From assembly GCA_026770575.1 (NCBI GenBank), contig MU657287.1:75579-139578 (forward strand): 64,000 bases of DNA, read 5' to 3'. Of the stretch, positions 9,108 through 19,552 are shown piece after piece. The position numbers were made by a program, and so were the translations under genes. How positions within the stretch are numbered: position 1 is the stretch's first letter; each line of letters opens with the position of its first letter. The stretch comes from Pelagophyceae sp. CCMP2097 (Eukaryota > Sar > Pelagophyceae). Below the pieces are notes generated by a model. That model was not told the DNA's origin. It ran no database searches and saw only the letters and a list, made by a program, of their open reading frames with translations.

Positions 9108-10335
9108 ATCGACGCGCCTCGACGCAAGCTTTTAAGCTCCGTCTTATTTAAGCTCCGCGGACGGGGTCCGCGCTGCGATACTCGCGCCCAAAGTTCAACG
9201 GAATCTCGTTTTAAATTTTGAAAGTTTGACATTGGGACATGCATGCAGTACCTAGCATTTGTTATAAGCCTCCTGCTCAAGGCGCAGTTATCGAGCGCAG
9301 CGAGCCAACTTTCGCCAAAACGAACGCGCAAATGCATTTGCAAAGTGGGGGCTGCCGAGCCTAGGCCCGACGGCCTTCCCCGAGCCGCCAGGCGAGGTCT
9401 GGCGGCTGCGCACGCACGCGTGGTACCTCCCGGCCGTGGAACCGGCTTCTTATCGGATCAGTCTGACCGCATCGTTGCTGGGCAGCACTTCAGGCGAGAC
9501 CAATTTCGGGCACATCGGCCACAACCCGTGCGCCTCCAGGGGAAAGGAGGCTTGTTATTCCGGGGTGTAGGCGCCATGGCGCGTCCGTCGCGACACTCCT
9601 GACCCCAGGGGACGTCGGTGCGTGGCGGGGCGGCGCCTCTCGGTCCGAGGTTTGAGAGGAAAAGCGAACATTGATCCGTTAATAGACGCGCTTTTCGAGC
9701 GCAGCGAGCCGAACTCGCTGAATAAATTCTAGGCCGCTCGTGTAAAAAGCCTTACCGGATAGAACTGCGATTACCGGATAGAACTACGATTTGCCTCTCA
9801 AACTACGACCTGGGAGGCACCGCCCCGCCGCGCACCGACGTCCCCCTGGGGTCAGGAGTGTCGCGATGGACGCGCCACGACGCCTATACCCCGGAACCGC
9901 GAGCCTCCTTTCCCCTGGAGGCGCGCGGGCTGTTTTCGGTGTGTCCGAAAATGGTCTCGCCTGAACCGCTCCAACTCCCCGATGCGGTCGAACTGCCCCA
10001 ATATGAAGCCGGGCCCATGCTCGGGAGGTATCATGCGTGCGCGCGCAGCCGCCGAACCTCGCCTGGCGGCTCGGGGAAGGCCGTCGGCATAGGCTCGGCA
10101 GCCCCACTTTCAAGTTTGCGCGTTCGTTTGGGCGAAACTTGGCTCGCTGTGCTCGATAATCGCGCCTCGGGAGGTTCATATCAAATCTTAAGTACTGCAC
10201 GCATGTTCCAAAGTCAAATTGCCAAAATTTAAAACGACATTCCGTTAAACTTTGGGCGCGAGTATCTCAGCGCGGACCCCGCCCGCGGAGCCAAAGTTGA
10301 CGGATCGTGAAAGCTCGCGTCGAGACGCGTCGACT
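9108..10335. mobile_element. Large inverted duplication (arms ~550 bp, loop ~120 bp)
   Basis: The left arm (about 9108-9665) and right arm (about 9787-10335) are inverted copies along their whole length. Matching blocks include CTCGACGC..AAGCTTT at the outer ends, GATACTCGCGCCCAAAGTT, AACGCGCAAA, GGGGCTGCCGAGCC, CCTCCAGGGGAAAGGAGGC and TGACCCCAGGGGACGTCGGTGCG, ending in TTTGAGAGG at the loop. Divergence is moderate, so it is not a recent assembly artefact. Each arm keeps a related ~58-residue frame ending 'ARPSRHS' and stop (plus strand to 9602; minus strand to 9852). It could be a foldback transposon or a duplicated ORF pair. Confidence 0.65.
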
Positions 10336-10739
10336 CCATCAAACAGTTTGTCTCAATTCGAGAATCGTGATTTTGAAAAGCGGGTCTACCGTTAACCCGA
10401 CCCAAGTCCGTAGGAGGGCTCACAGGCGTGAACCAGAGATATTTGAGCGATTATCGGCTCGCTGCCAGTGCACTCCAAAAGCGCGTCTCCCTCTACGTCG
10501 ACTACGACCCGTCGGCTACGACCCTAACACCTACGCAGCAACACAGAGAGCAACTCCAAGTCTCCAAGTCCCATCAGGAACTGCCCCTTCCCAAGGCGCG
10601 TCGGTATGGTCCCGAACCAGCCCACAGTCCCGTCCCCAAGTCGGAGGGGAGCGGCAGCGAATGAGCGAAACCCGGGATGCCTTATTTCAGCGAAACCCGG
10701 GATGCCTTATCTGAAAAAGGTTCCCCGGCGCGTCGGCGT

Positions 10740-10770
<31 letters not shown>

Positions 10771-10777
10771 TTCGCGT
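10336..10777. other. Intergenic, 3' flank of DnaJ gene
   Basis: Contains a local duplication GCGAAACCCGGGATGCCTTAT (10667-10712) and a GCC microsatellite (10745-10770). No gene seen. Confidence 0.4.
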
Positions 10778-12322
10778 TTAAGCCTTCCCCAGAGCTCGGA
10801 GTTCCATCATGAGCTTTTCCTCCTCGGGCGACAACGCAGTCGGAATTTGTACGTTAACTGTCACATAATGCACCCCACGCTTCGCCGGCTGGTTCAGTGC
10901 AGGAATGCCCTTGGACTTCAAACGCAGCTTCGTCCCCGGCTGCGTCCCGGCGGGCACCTTCAACTCCAGAGCGGACTCGTCAAGGGTCCGAGTAGCCGCG
11001 GTGCCGCCCAAGATAGCGTCGACAAACGACACGTCCAAATCGGAATACACGTCCTGGCCGTCGCGGCGGAAGTGCGGGTCCGGCTTCACAGCCAAGAAGA
11101 TGTATAAATCCCCGGCAGCGCCACCCCGAGCGCCGGCGTCGCCTTCGCCCGCAACGCGTAAACGATTGCCGTCGTCCACGCCACAAGGAATGGACACTTC
11201 CACCTGCTTGGACTTGCGTTGGACGCCTTGGCCCTGGCACGGCGCGCAGTACTCGGAGACCGTCTGGCCGCCTCCGCGGCACGCGGGGCAAGTGGTCTGC
11301 GTCTGAAAGTTGCCCAGCGGCGTCCTCGTCACTTGTAAAACGATGCCGTTGCCGGCGCACGTGCCGCACGTCGTCACCTTGGCGCCGGGCTTGACGCCGG
11401 AGCCGGAGCAGGAGGCGCAGCACTCTAAATGTTGGATTTTCACGCGCTCCTTCCCGCCGAAAACGGCAGTCTCAAAAGACAGTTCTAAATCCGCCCGTAA
11501 GTCATCACCCGGCGCCGGTCCGGCGCGCTGCCGCTGCTGCTGCTGGCGGCCGCCGCGTTGACCTCCCATGCCTCCACCAAAGAAACTGTCAAAAATGTCT
11601 TCAAGGTTGACCTCGACACCACCCCCACCACCGCCACCGCCGCCGCCCAGCCCGGCCTCGCCGAATTGGTCGTACCTGAAGGCGGGGGTTAGCGGACTGT
11701 TGCTCAGGGCGTTTTGGACTCGCAATACCACCCCCCGCTCACGTGGGCCCCTCCGCTTTCCAAAAGGGGCGCACCTCTGGCGCTTCTCCGGGTCGGAGAG
11801 CACCGTGTAGGCGCTCGAGATTTCGGAGAAGCGGTCGGCGGCGTCGGGCGACGGGTTCACGTCCCTATTCAGAGAGCGTGGTGGACGGGCACACGGCGAA
11901 AACAAGGCACCAGACGGCCACAAGACGGGTACAAGGCAAAGGCAATCCCTCCCCCGCTCCAACGCACGGGTGCCACTTGCGCGCGGCGGCGCGAAACGCC
12001 TTCTTAATGGCCGGCTGATCCGCGGACCGCGGGATCCTAGACGCAAAGGGAAAGTGTGGAAAAGAGCGTTTCAAAGGGTGGAAGAGTGCTATAGGCCTGC
12101 CTGCGCCGCCGCCACGCACTCCAGCAGCTCGTAGAGGTCTTTCTTCATCGCCATGACCTGTCGTCGGCTGCCGACGCGGCCAGAACTTCTCCGGGTGCGC
12201 TGGTCCGTGTTGGAAAACGGCCGCGCGGTCGCCGCGGCGCGCGTGGAGAGGCGCGGGCCGGCGCCGAACGCGGCGACGCGCCACGCGGCGCAGAGCGCCA
12301 ACACGCATCGAACAATCGCCAT
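10778..12322 (-). CDS. Plastid-targeted type-A DnaJ (Hsp40) co-chaperone
   Basis: Four exons (12322-12120, 12036-11968, 11864-11775, 11675-10778) join in phase to 419 residues. Donors are GTGCGT, GTGCGT and GTGCGC. The ATG at 12322 is the first in frame. Residues 1-20 are a hydrophobic signal ending in 'VAAFGAG', the Phe-containing site of heterokont plastid presequences, followed by an Arg/Ser/Thr-rich transit region. The J domain starts near residue 60 ('KKDLYELLEIPRSAD'). Its HPD triad (about 90-92) is made only by splicing exon 2 to exon 3. A Gly-rich linker follows, then four CxxCxGxG-type zinc motifs (CASCSGSG, CGTCAGNG, CPACRGGG, CAPCQGQG) and the C-terminal substrate-binding domain. 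It would stimulate the ATPase of a stromal Hsp70. All type-A elements are present and the length is normal. Confidence 0.93.
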
Positions 12323-12422
12323 TCTGCTTTGCACTGACGGACTTTTTGTAAACCGGGCTGAAAAGCCGGAAGAACACGCCTTTACAAAATTATCAGTAAC
12401 CCAAGTCTGTCCTGCAATGGAC

Positions 12423-13235
12423 CCGAGGCGACGCCCGCGAGGCCAGAGGCGCCGAGAGGAGGCTCAACTCGATGTGCAAGTCGCCGCCGCGGCGCTGGCC
12501 GCCTCGCCTCGGGCCTTTTCGGAGGGACCGACCCATCGCTAAATTGGGCTCTTCTGAATTCATGAAGCGCGTGGAGCGAATTCCCAAGGGTGCCATGGTC
12601 CAGGACCTGTGCGAGTCGTCCGACTCGCTCTCCTCGAATGCGTCGAGGCGCGCGTCGGGCGAATTCCTCATCGCGACCCCGAGTTCGTCTTGGAGCCTGC
12701 TGGAGGCTATTCTAGACGAGGCAGAAAACGACGTTCACCAATCGCAAATGGACTGCCGAGCCTCCGGCGTCCTCGTGCGGTGCGTCCCCACGGCGGGGCG
12801 GTGGGGCTGGAGGAAAGTCTGGGGAGCGCCGGCCCGCGGATGACGTATACACGCGCGGGCCCACCCGGGCGTGGCAGAATTCGCGCCAGGGAATGGCATG
12901 GCGGTTCTCTGGCATGGCGGAGAGCGCATCGCCTGCGCGCGACGGCCTCTGGCAGGCGCGGCATCGACATGTCCGACGACGAAGACGACGGTTTGTCGTT
13001 GGAGGAGGCGCGCCTCGCGGAGATGGCCTCCAAGCTGGCAGAGCTCGAACAAGACACTCCCCAGGCCTACGCCGACGCGCGAGGCAGCGTCGGGCGTGCG
13101 AAAAAAGCGGCCCTTCAAAAGAGGCCTCTCAAAGAGGCCCCTCAAACGAGGCCTTTGATGCCTCCCTTTGTGCCCCTTTGATCTCTCCCTTTGTGCCCCG
13201 CATACCCCGTCAAAGGAATCCCCGCTCCCCCGTAG
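12423..13235 (+). other. Possible 5' exons of the next gene
   Basis: Two stretches look protein-coding but could not be joined safely. One, from ATG 12561, contains 'MKRVERIPKGAMVQDL' and 'SSSWSLLEAILDEAEND'. The other, from ATG 12969, contains 'MSDDEDDGLSLEEARLAEM' and 'ASKLAELEQDTPQAYADA', an acidic, helix-prone segment. The second is in a frame that could splice (donor near 13089) to the exon at 13236. A block of short repeats (CCCTTTG, GAGGCC) at 13105-13200 would lie in the intron. Confidence 0.35.
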
Positions 13236-13970
13236 GTCTTCGACGAGCCGATCCAGCAGCAGCGCACTTTGCCGGTTATGGCGGCGGCGGTGGAGCGAAA
13301 AGTCGAAGTGAAAAAGTCTTCTAAGGTCGCGCCGTTCTTCTTCGCATGCCTAGCAATATTCCTCCTCTACTGCGCAAGCACTCTGACGCCGGGGCCCGGC
13401 GCGCAGCGCCGCCGGAATAAGCCGCACCTCATCGCCGACCGCGTCAAAGAAATGGACACGGCCGCGCTGCCGTTGGCACCCCCGACGTTCGCGGCCCCGA
13501 GTCCCTGGGCCGCGCCGCGCCCCGCCGCCGCTTTCGCGGGCGCGCTCCGCGGCAAGTGCCCGCTCGGCGACGCCCTCGCAGACGCGACGTGCGTCTTATC
13601 CGCTTGAGAGGCTTTTGCGAGCCGCTTTTCAGGAGGCCTGTGCGCCCGAAGCTTGCGCTCGAAGAAGTGACTTCTAGGCTTGGCGCCGATCGTTTCTTCG
13701 CCGACCAAATGGCGCTGCTTCACGCCCAGGGCGACGGCGTCAAGCTCTTGGCCTCGGCGGGGCTCGGCATGGCAGGGCTGCTGGTGGGGATCCCGTACGT
13801 GCCTGGGATCACGGACAACCTCCTCGTCGGTGAGTCTTTGCCCCGAAAAGCTCAAAACGCCCCATATCCGCGACGCTGCGGCATTAGGCGTCGCGGCGGG
13901 CGCGCTGCCGTACTTTAAAGGTTTTCTTGCTGACGTCGCTGACGCCGCCCAGACGGACGACCTCACATGA
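13236..13970 (+). CDS. Unknown membrane protein, three 3' exons
   Basis: Exons 13236-13588, 13678-13829 and 13888-13970 join in phase (donors GTGCGT and GTGAGT, acceptors CTAG and TTAG). From the in-frame ATG at 13278 they give 181 residues. Residues about 18-35 ('VAPFFFACLAIFLLYCA') are a membrane segment. A Pro/Ala-rich linker follows, then 'GADRFFADQMALLHAQG'. Two further hydrophobic stretches ('LLASAGLGMAGLLVGIPYV' and 'LLVGVAAGALPYF') precede a short acidic C-terminus. I do not recognise the family. The clean splice sites and the amphipathic/hydrophobic pattern support a real gene; the true start may be upstream (see 12423-13235). Confidence 0.6.
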
Positions 13971-14512
13971 CTTCGCCAACGGACGACCTCTACCCCTCCC
14001 TCAAAGCCCCAACGAACTCACCCGAGCGACTAAGCTCGTTGCATATTTGTCTGCGTGGTGGTGGAAGTCCGGCGTCGGGGGAGGCGTCTTGTCGCCAGAG
14101 GGGCGCGGCGCATTGACTATTGAGAGGGACGCGGCGCAGTCGATTGATGCTGCTCCGGCCGGCGTGCGCATCAGAGAGGTTGCGCAGCGCGGCGTGCGCA
14201 TCAAAGGGCAGCACAGCGGGGCCTCCGGGGAAGGTTTCGAGGAGCGCCGTCGGGCTTTCCCGAGAGGCGGGCCCCGGGAGCCCGGTGCAGCGTGGTGCAG
14301 CGTGAGCACGGCATGGGCGGGCGGCTCCGCTCCGCTACCCGCTTCGTCGCTTTGACCCGCGCGCACCCCGCGCAGTCGCGGCGTCGCGGGCCGCGCCTCG
14401 AGGGCTCGCCTCCCCCGCTCCCCTGCGGGCCGACGCGGGGATGAGGGGCCGCCGGAGAGCATCATGCAGTGTGATATTATGCAACAGACCGGCGCGACGG
14501 GGCCGGCGTCCC
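13971..14512. other. Intergenic, no gene seen
   Basis: GC-rich. A short imperfect duplication (GCGCAGCGCGGCGTGCGCATC near 14160-14210) is the only structure noticed. Confidence 0.35.
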
Positions 14513-14752
14513 CTCAGAGTGCGCGCCAGAGCCGCGCCGTGCCGTCGGCGCTCGCCGTCACGACGCGCGCGCCGTCGGGCGAGAACGCGCAGCTCCAGAC
14601 ATGGCTGGTGTGCCCCTCGAGCGTCGTCAACAGCGCGCATGTCTCGGCGTCCCAGAGCCGCGCCATATTGTCGCCGCTCGCCGTGAGAAGGCGCTTGCCG
14701 TCAAGCGAGAACGCACAGCTCCGGACACATCCGATAGAAACCTTAAGGTTCT
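14513..14752 (-). pseudogene. WD40-repeat gene fragment C
   Basis: The minus strand reads 'CVRSCAFSLDGKRLLTASG', 'MARLWDAETCALLTTLEGH', then 'HVWSCAFSPDGARVVTAS', 'GTARLWRAL' and a stop at about 14513. That is just under two WD repeats, very close in wording to the repeats of 26899-28116. The 5' side is lost at a boundary with dispersed repeat R (14755). A decayed, truncated member of the same family. Confidence 0.7.
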
Positions 14753-14754
14753 AG

Positions 14755-14905
14755 TAAGGAACCGGAGTACTATTACAAGAGCGCGCCGGAGGCACACGGA
14801 GGACCCGAAGGATACAGCCAAATCCCATTGCAATGCCCACGTAAATATTTAACTAATCGCTGAACTTTCAAATCCTCCTTATCTTTATTTTTATTATTTT
14901 ATTTC
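14755..14905. repeat. Dispersed repeat R, copy 1
   Basis: Shares TATTACAAGAGCGCGC, GGAGGCACA, GAAGGATACAG, AAATCCCATTGCAATGCCCA, CGTAAAT, TTAACTAA and CCTTATCTTTA with 39163-39335 in the same order. The 3' edge is AT-rich and runs into an assembly gap. Confidence 0.65.
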
Positions 14906-14938
14906 TTATTGAGCTATTTATTTTTTCTTTTTTTGCGG

Positions 14939-15793
14939 NNNNNNNNNNNNNNNNNNNNNNNNNNNNNNNNNNNNNNNNNNNNNNNNNNNNNNNNNNNNNN
15001 NNNNNNNNNNNNNNNNNNNNNNNNNNNNNNNNNNNNNNNNNNNNNNNNNNNNNNNNNNNNNNNNNNNNNNNNNNNNNNNNNNNNNNNNNNNNNNNNNNNN
15101 NNNNNNNNNNNNNNNNNNNNNNNNNNNNNNNNNNNNNNNNNNNNNNNNNNNNNNNNNNNNNNNNNNNNNNNNNNNNNNNNNNNNNNNNNNNNNNNNNNNN
15201 NNNNNNNNNNNNNNNNNNNNNNNNNNNNNNNNNNNNNNNNNNNNNNNNNNNNNNNNNNNNNNNNNNNNNNNNNNNNNNNNNNNNNNNNNNNNNNNNNNNN
15301 NNNNNNNNNNNNNNNNNNNNNNNNNNNNNNNNNNNNNNNNNNNNNNNNNNNNNNNNNNNNNNNNNNNNNNNNNNNNNNNNNNNNNNNNNNNNNNNNNNNN
15401 NNNNNNNNNNNNNNNNNNNNNNNNNNNNNNNNNNNNNNNNNNNNNNNNNNNNNNNNNNNNNNNNNNNNNNNNNNNNNNNNNNNNNNNNNNNNNNNNNNNN
15501 NNNNNNNNNNNNNNNNNNNNNNNNNNNNNNNNNNNNNNNNNNNNNNNNNNNNNNNNNNNNNNNNNNNNNNNNNNNNNNNNNNNNNNNNNNNNNNNNNNNN
15601 NNNNNNNNNNNNNNNNNNNNNNNNNNNNNNNNNNNNNNNNNNNNNNNNNNNNNNNNNNNNNNNNNNNNNNNNNNNNNNNNNNNNNNNNNNNNNNNNNNNN
15701 NNNNNNNNNNNNNNNNNNNNNNNNNNNNNNNNNNNNNNNNNNNNNNNNNNNNNNNNNNNNNNNNNNNNNNNNNNNNNNNNNNNNNNNNNNNNN
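14939..15793. other. Assembly gap (855 N)
   Basis: Run of N; content unknown. The frames open across it are artefacts. Confidence 1.
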
Positions 15794-15795
15794 AC

Positions 15796-16284
15796 TTATG
15801 TGACCGCGGCGTCGGCCCAGCGCCGCAGCTCAAAGAACTGTGAGACGAAGCTGCGCGCGTCGTTGCGCTCGTCGTAGACGTCGTCGTCGTCGTCGGTGTC
15901 GCCGTCCGAGTCCACGACGGCCTTGTCGGGAGCAGATTGATCAAATGGTCCTGGGACTTTGTCCCCGGAGAGTCGGCGCGAGTAAACTAAATTGCGCAAC
16001 GTCCTCCGGTTGGTACCTCCCTGATCTTCTTTGCCTTCCAGGTCGCCGCCGCTCGTCGCGGCGCCACCGTCTTCAAAGCCGCCGCCGCTCCCGCGGTGGT
16101 CGATGGCGAAACGCCCCGCGCCGCCGCCCCGCGCCGCCGCCGCGCGCAGCGCCGCGCGCCGCGCGTCTTGCCGCGCGCCGCGCCGCGCGTCTTGCCGCGC
16201 GTCTTGCCACGCGCCGCGCCGCGCGCGCGCTTGGATCAAGTGTTTTTTCACCCTGGACACACTGCCAGTGGTGCCAGGATGCAT
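15796..16284 (-). CDS. Hypothetical protein with acidic stretch and conserved-looking C-terminus
   Basis: Minus-strand frame from ATG 16284 to a TAA at 15796. The last ~50 residues ('[19 protein letters not shown]', then '[19 protein letters not shown]') look like real protein. The N-terminal half is Arg/Ala-rich with tandem RRAARQDA-like units encoded by a GCGCCGCGC repeat (16140-16235). It overlaps head-on with the first exon region of the cyclophilin gene, so only the C-terminal part is credible. An intron may separate the two halves. Function unknown. Confidence 0.3.
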   Translation of the reverse strand: MHPGTTGSVSRVKKHLIQARARRGAWQDARQDARRGARQDARRAALRAAAARGGGAGRFAIDHRGSGGGFEDGGAATSGGDLEGKEDQGGTNRRTLRNLVYSRRLSGDKVPGPFDQSAPDKAVVDSDGDTDDDDDVYDERNDARSFVSQFFELRRWADAAVT

Positions 16285-16319
16285 CGCCGAATCGACGGCG
16301 CGCGTCCGGCTCGGCGATC

Positions 16320-17290
16320 ATGTCCGCTATGGTGTCCACCGGTGCGTCGGAGAGCGGCCCTACCTCGGAGCGCGGCCCTACCTCGCGCGAGCGGCCCTCG
16401 CGCGTCCGGCCCGCGCGCGCGGCGTACAGCCCTCGCAGGTTCGCGGGCGGCACAAGGGGGCGACATCCCCCCGTTTGTCGTGTTCGAGACTTCAGTGGGT
16501 GACTTCGTCGTCGAACTCTACACCGCACACGTACGTCCCGCGCCGGGACGCCCACGGCCTGCCGGGTTCCCGACTCGGGCCTTTGGAAAAGGAACCTTGG
16601 AAAGACCTCAGCCCGTTTCGGACGCCCCGAGACCCCGCCCCTCTTCGAATCCGCCCTTGGACGCCGCCGGGCAGGCCCCGCTATCGTGCAAGAACTTCGC
16701 CGAGCTGGCGCGGTCGGGGTACTACGACGGGACGATCTTCCACAGGGTGATTCGAGGATTTATGATTCAGGCAGGCGATCCGTCGGGGACGGTAAGTTCC
16801 CCGTTGCGGGTTTCCACGACGATACGGACGTTTATCTAGGGTCGCGGCGGCGCGAGCATCTACGGGGCCAAGTTCCAAGACGAGATCACGCGCGACTTGA
16901 AGCATACCGGTGCTGGAGTGTTGAGCATGGCCAACTCCGGTGCGCGTTAATTTGTGAACCGGTACCGCGCCCCCCCCCGCCAACCGCCCGGCGCCAGGCC
17001 CGAACACCAACGGCTCGCAGTTCTTCGTCACCCTCGCCCCGACGCCCTGGCTCGACGGTGCGCCTTTTTGGGGCTTTTGTGAAGACGTTGGTTTGCGAAG
17101 ACTTTGCGTAGGCAAGCACTCCGTCTTCGGCCGCATCGCTTCGGGCATGGGCACGATCAAGAAGCTCGGCATGGTCGCCGTCGACTCTGGGGACCGGCCG
17201 CTAGGGAAGGTGACGGTGCATCGCGCGTACCCCCAGGCCACCGCTACCAAACCCACGGCGTCCCCTTCGGCCCTCGCCATGGCGAGATGA
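16320..17290 (+). CDS. Cyclophilin-type peptidyl-prolyl isomerase, PPIL1-like
   Basis: Six exons (16320-16341, 16439-16530, 16675-16791, 16840-16939, 16998-17057, 17112-17290) join in phase to 189 residues. Donors are GTGCGT, GTACGT, GTAAGT, GTGCGC and GTGCGC. The first exon is only 22 nt ('MSAMVSTG'). The sequence has the single-domain cyclophilin order: '[20 protein letters not shown]', '[20 protein letters not shown]', '[19 protein letters not shown]', '[11 protein letters not shown]', '[20 protein letters not shown]', '[19 protein letters not shown]'. The catalytic Arg (FHR), the FMIQAGD core, Gln-Phe-Phe and the Trp of the cyclosporin pocket are all present. No targeting peptide. PPIL1-type cyclophilins act in the spliceosome; the assignment to that subgroup rests on similarity of the core and is less certain than the family. 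Confidence 0.93.
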
Positions 17291-18594
17291 ACCCCGGCGC
17301 AGTAAGCTGCACACGCCTTCCTCCAACGCCGCCGCCGGTATGGTCCGGCCGGGGAGGCCGGAGCGTGGGCGTTTGGCGGGATGTTTCGATTCTTTCGCCC
17401 CTAGGAATCCTAGATCTAGGATTCCTATACCGCAGCAGCCTTAAGGCCTTACCTTGCAGAATTGTTTAGCGATTAAACCTCGCTCCCGAGTCGCACTGTG
17501 AAACAAGGAGACAGAGTTCAGTATCGTAATAAGCCGAAAGTTCAGGCTTATTGAGCCTTTGGGTAATTTATAAACTCCTTTTCAAGTACTTATTGAGATA
17601 TTGTGACGATTTGATGACGAACGATGGGGCGTTCTATAGGACGTATTTTTGGATGATTGCGCTCGCAACCGCTCTGGAAGTCGGTGGCATGGCCTAAGCA
17701 ACGCATAAGCCCATCTTCTTGGCTCTCTAGAGGCACGTATTGGCTTTTTATACGAAGCACCCACACGGGAATGACAAGTCTCTTGATAAAATGTGGGAAC
17801 GGTATGCCTTTTCGGTTTCGCCCGGCTTAAGGTGCTCCTTGGCAAGCCCCTCGCGTAGGAAAAGGCATACCGTTCGACGATTTGACCGAGTTATGGCCAT
17901 AGCCGCCTTGGTGGTCTTGTAGAGGCGCGCAGTGCCCCTAGAGCAAATGTTTTGGGGCTGCGCAGAGACCAGACACGAGGCCGTACGATGGCACCGAAAT
18001 CAGCTCCATAGCTTCCACTGTCAGCGCGGACAAGTCGTCCCAAGTTGCATATTTTATGTGCGAGGTCAATGTATTTTCGGCTTATTCTGCCCGATGAGGC
18101 ATGAGGGTGTTGCTTGCTTAAAATCCACCCTGAGTGGGGCTGCCCCAAAAGGGAATGACCGGTGTTTATTTATATCCCGCCGCCGATCTGCATGGGAGAT
18201 GCACACTGCGCCCAATGTCGCTTTCCGGAATATAAATTAAAACCCATGCCTCTGGGGTGGCTGACTACTCGGTCCTGCGCAGGGCCCCTCGACCACGCTC
18301 TTGGCGCAACCCCAGTCTGATATCTCTTCCCGGAATATAAATAATCCCCCTCATGCCTCATTTCTCATCCCGGCAAGAGAAAACTGGATACAATTGTAGG
18401 AATCCTAGTGTTTCACAGTGCACTAGTGAGGCGTTGAGGCGTCACCCATGGCCCAAAGAGTGCAGGTTTGCGAATGCCCCGAAAAAACTGTGCTCTTCCT
18501 GCGAGAAACCGTGCTCGAGGGCGCGGCGATTGGCCACGCAGCTGGCACGGGCTTGGATGCGCGCGCTCGTCGGTCGAGTTGGTGTGGGAGAAGT
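17291..18594. other. Intergenic with short repeated words
   Basis: No supported gene. It contains CCGGAATATAAAT words (18221 and 18330 regions) and one copy of the TTGCTTAAGATCCACCCTG word with a single mismatch (18114-18132), followed by TGGGGCTG as at 5.36 kb. GTCCTGCGCAGG..CCTC(G/A)ACCACGC near 18272-18300 recurs near 4046-4092. Confidence 0.45.
17797..17876. repeat. Perfect 16-bp inverted repeat, ~48-bp loop
   Basis: GAACGGTATGCCTTTT at 17797-17812 is matched exactly by AAAAGGCATACCGTTC near 17860-17875. No adjoining gene end is close enough to call it a terminator. Confidence 0.65.
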
Positions 18595-18895
18595 CTACTC
18601 ACCACAAACACCAACGGAAGGCTAGATATTCGGGCGGATGCTTGCACGGTTGCCGTCTGCTGATGGGCGCCGTCCACCGCGGCGCCTACGGCACGTTGGG
18701 CGCATCCCGGCGGGCGCCGCAAGGAGTACGCCTGCCTCGTCGCGGTGCACTTTCGAGAGTCGCGCAAAGTGCCCCTCGAGTCTTCGGCACCTCTGAGTCG
18801 CACGAGGACACGAGCCACCGTCGAGCTGCTTCCAAGGAATCATATGGTGGGGCGCCCGCGCGACGGCCCGTCGTGACGCGCCCGCGTCAAGGCTG
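18595..18895. repeat. Dispersed repeat X, copy 1
   Basis: Shares TTCGGGCGGATGCT(T/C)GCA, GGGCGCC, CCCGGCGGGCGCCGCAAGGAG, TCGAAAGT/TCGAGAGT, CGCGCAAAGTG, CTCGAGTCTT, GGCACCTC, ACGAGCCACCGTCGAGC and CGACGGCCCGTCGTG with 25690-26060 and, over its first half, with 28747-28960. The two later copies flank the WD40 pseudogenes. Confidence 0.65.
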
Positions 18896-18944
18896 ATGCG
18901 GCAAAGCTGAAACATGCCGGCGGGGCTCCTCGCTGAGTTGCTGC

Positions 18945-18993
18945 GTAGTTCTTAGGGTCGTAGGGTCGTAGGGTCCAGCCTACCCTACGTGTG
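18945..18993. repeat. Palindromic word cluster (TAGGGTCG type)
   Basis: GGGTCGTAGGGTCGTAGGGT followed by CCAGCCTACCCTACG. The GGGTCCAGCCTACCC core is the inverted form of the GGGTAGGCTGGACCC core at 1.6 and 29.6 kb. Confidence 0.55.
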
Positions 18994-19552
18994 GCAGCCC
19001 AGGCTCCTCGAGCACCTCGAAGTCGTTGCACTCGCTCCGAATTGCGACCGACAACGAAGCGACGTCGGCCCAACCGAGGGCATCCAACGTCTGGAGTGCC
19101 TTCCGGGAGTACCGTTTCCGCCGCGCCGGCTGGCCCAGGCGCCACGGCCGCCGCCATGGACCCGTGCGATGTACAGCGAGGTCCCGGGGGGGCTCGAGAT
19201 GCTCAAATTTGGGGGGGTCGAGGACTGTATTCAGCTGCAGGCGACTCCGATCCGCAAGACGTACGGGGCCGACGTCCGGGACAGGGGTCGTCGGGGCGGC
19301 GCCCGGCACAAAAGGCGCCTCGCCGTCGGAAATCCCCATTCCCGGGCGACTAGTCCTTCCCACCCGTCGGGCCCAGCGAGCTCCGGCCACGTCGATGGAC
19401 CCGCCCCGTGGACGGCCCGTTTGAAGCCGGTGAAATCCCTGAGCCCGCGGAGAGTCCCTTTGGGCCGGTTCCCAAGCCCGCGCGGAGAGTCCTTTTGGCG
19501 GCAATCTCCCCGCAGAGGGTTAACCACTTATCGTCGGTTACTTAGCTTATGA
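18994..19552. other. Intergenic between repeat X and ferredoxin, possible ORF remnant
   Basis: A minus-strand frame contains 'ALQTLDALGWADVASLSVA' then 'IRSECNDFEVLEEPGLP' (19000-19120), which reads like genuine protein. No ATG start, splice pattern or family is evident. It may be the remnant of a captured gene. Confidence 0.3.

Noticed and set aside
14868..15944. ORFs spanning the N gap
   Set aside because: Most residues are X; open only because N runs contain no stop.
18980..19504. 174-codon minus-strand ORF
   Set aside because: Starts at a TTG, no splice pattern, no family; a few protein-like stretches are noted as a remnant only.
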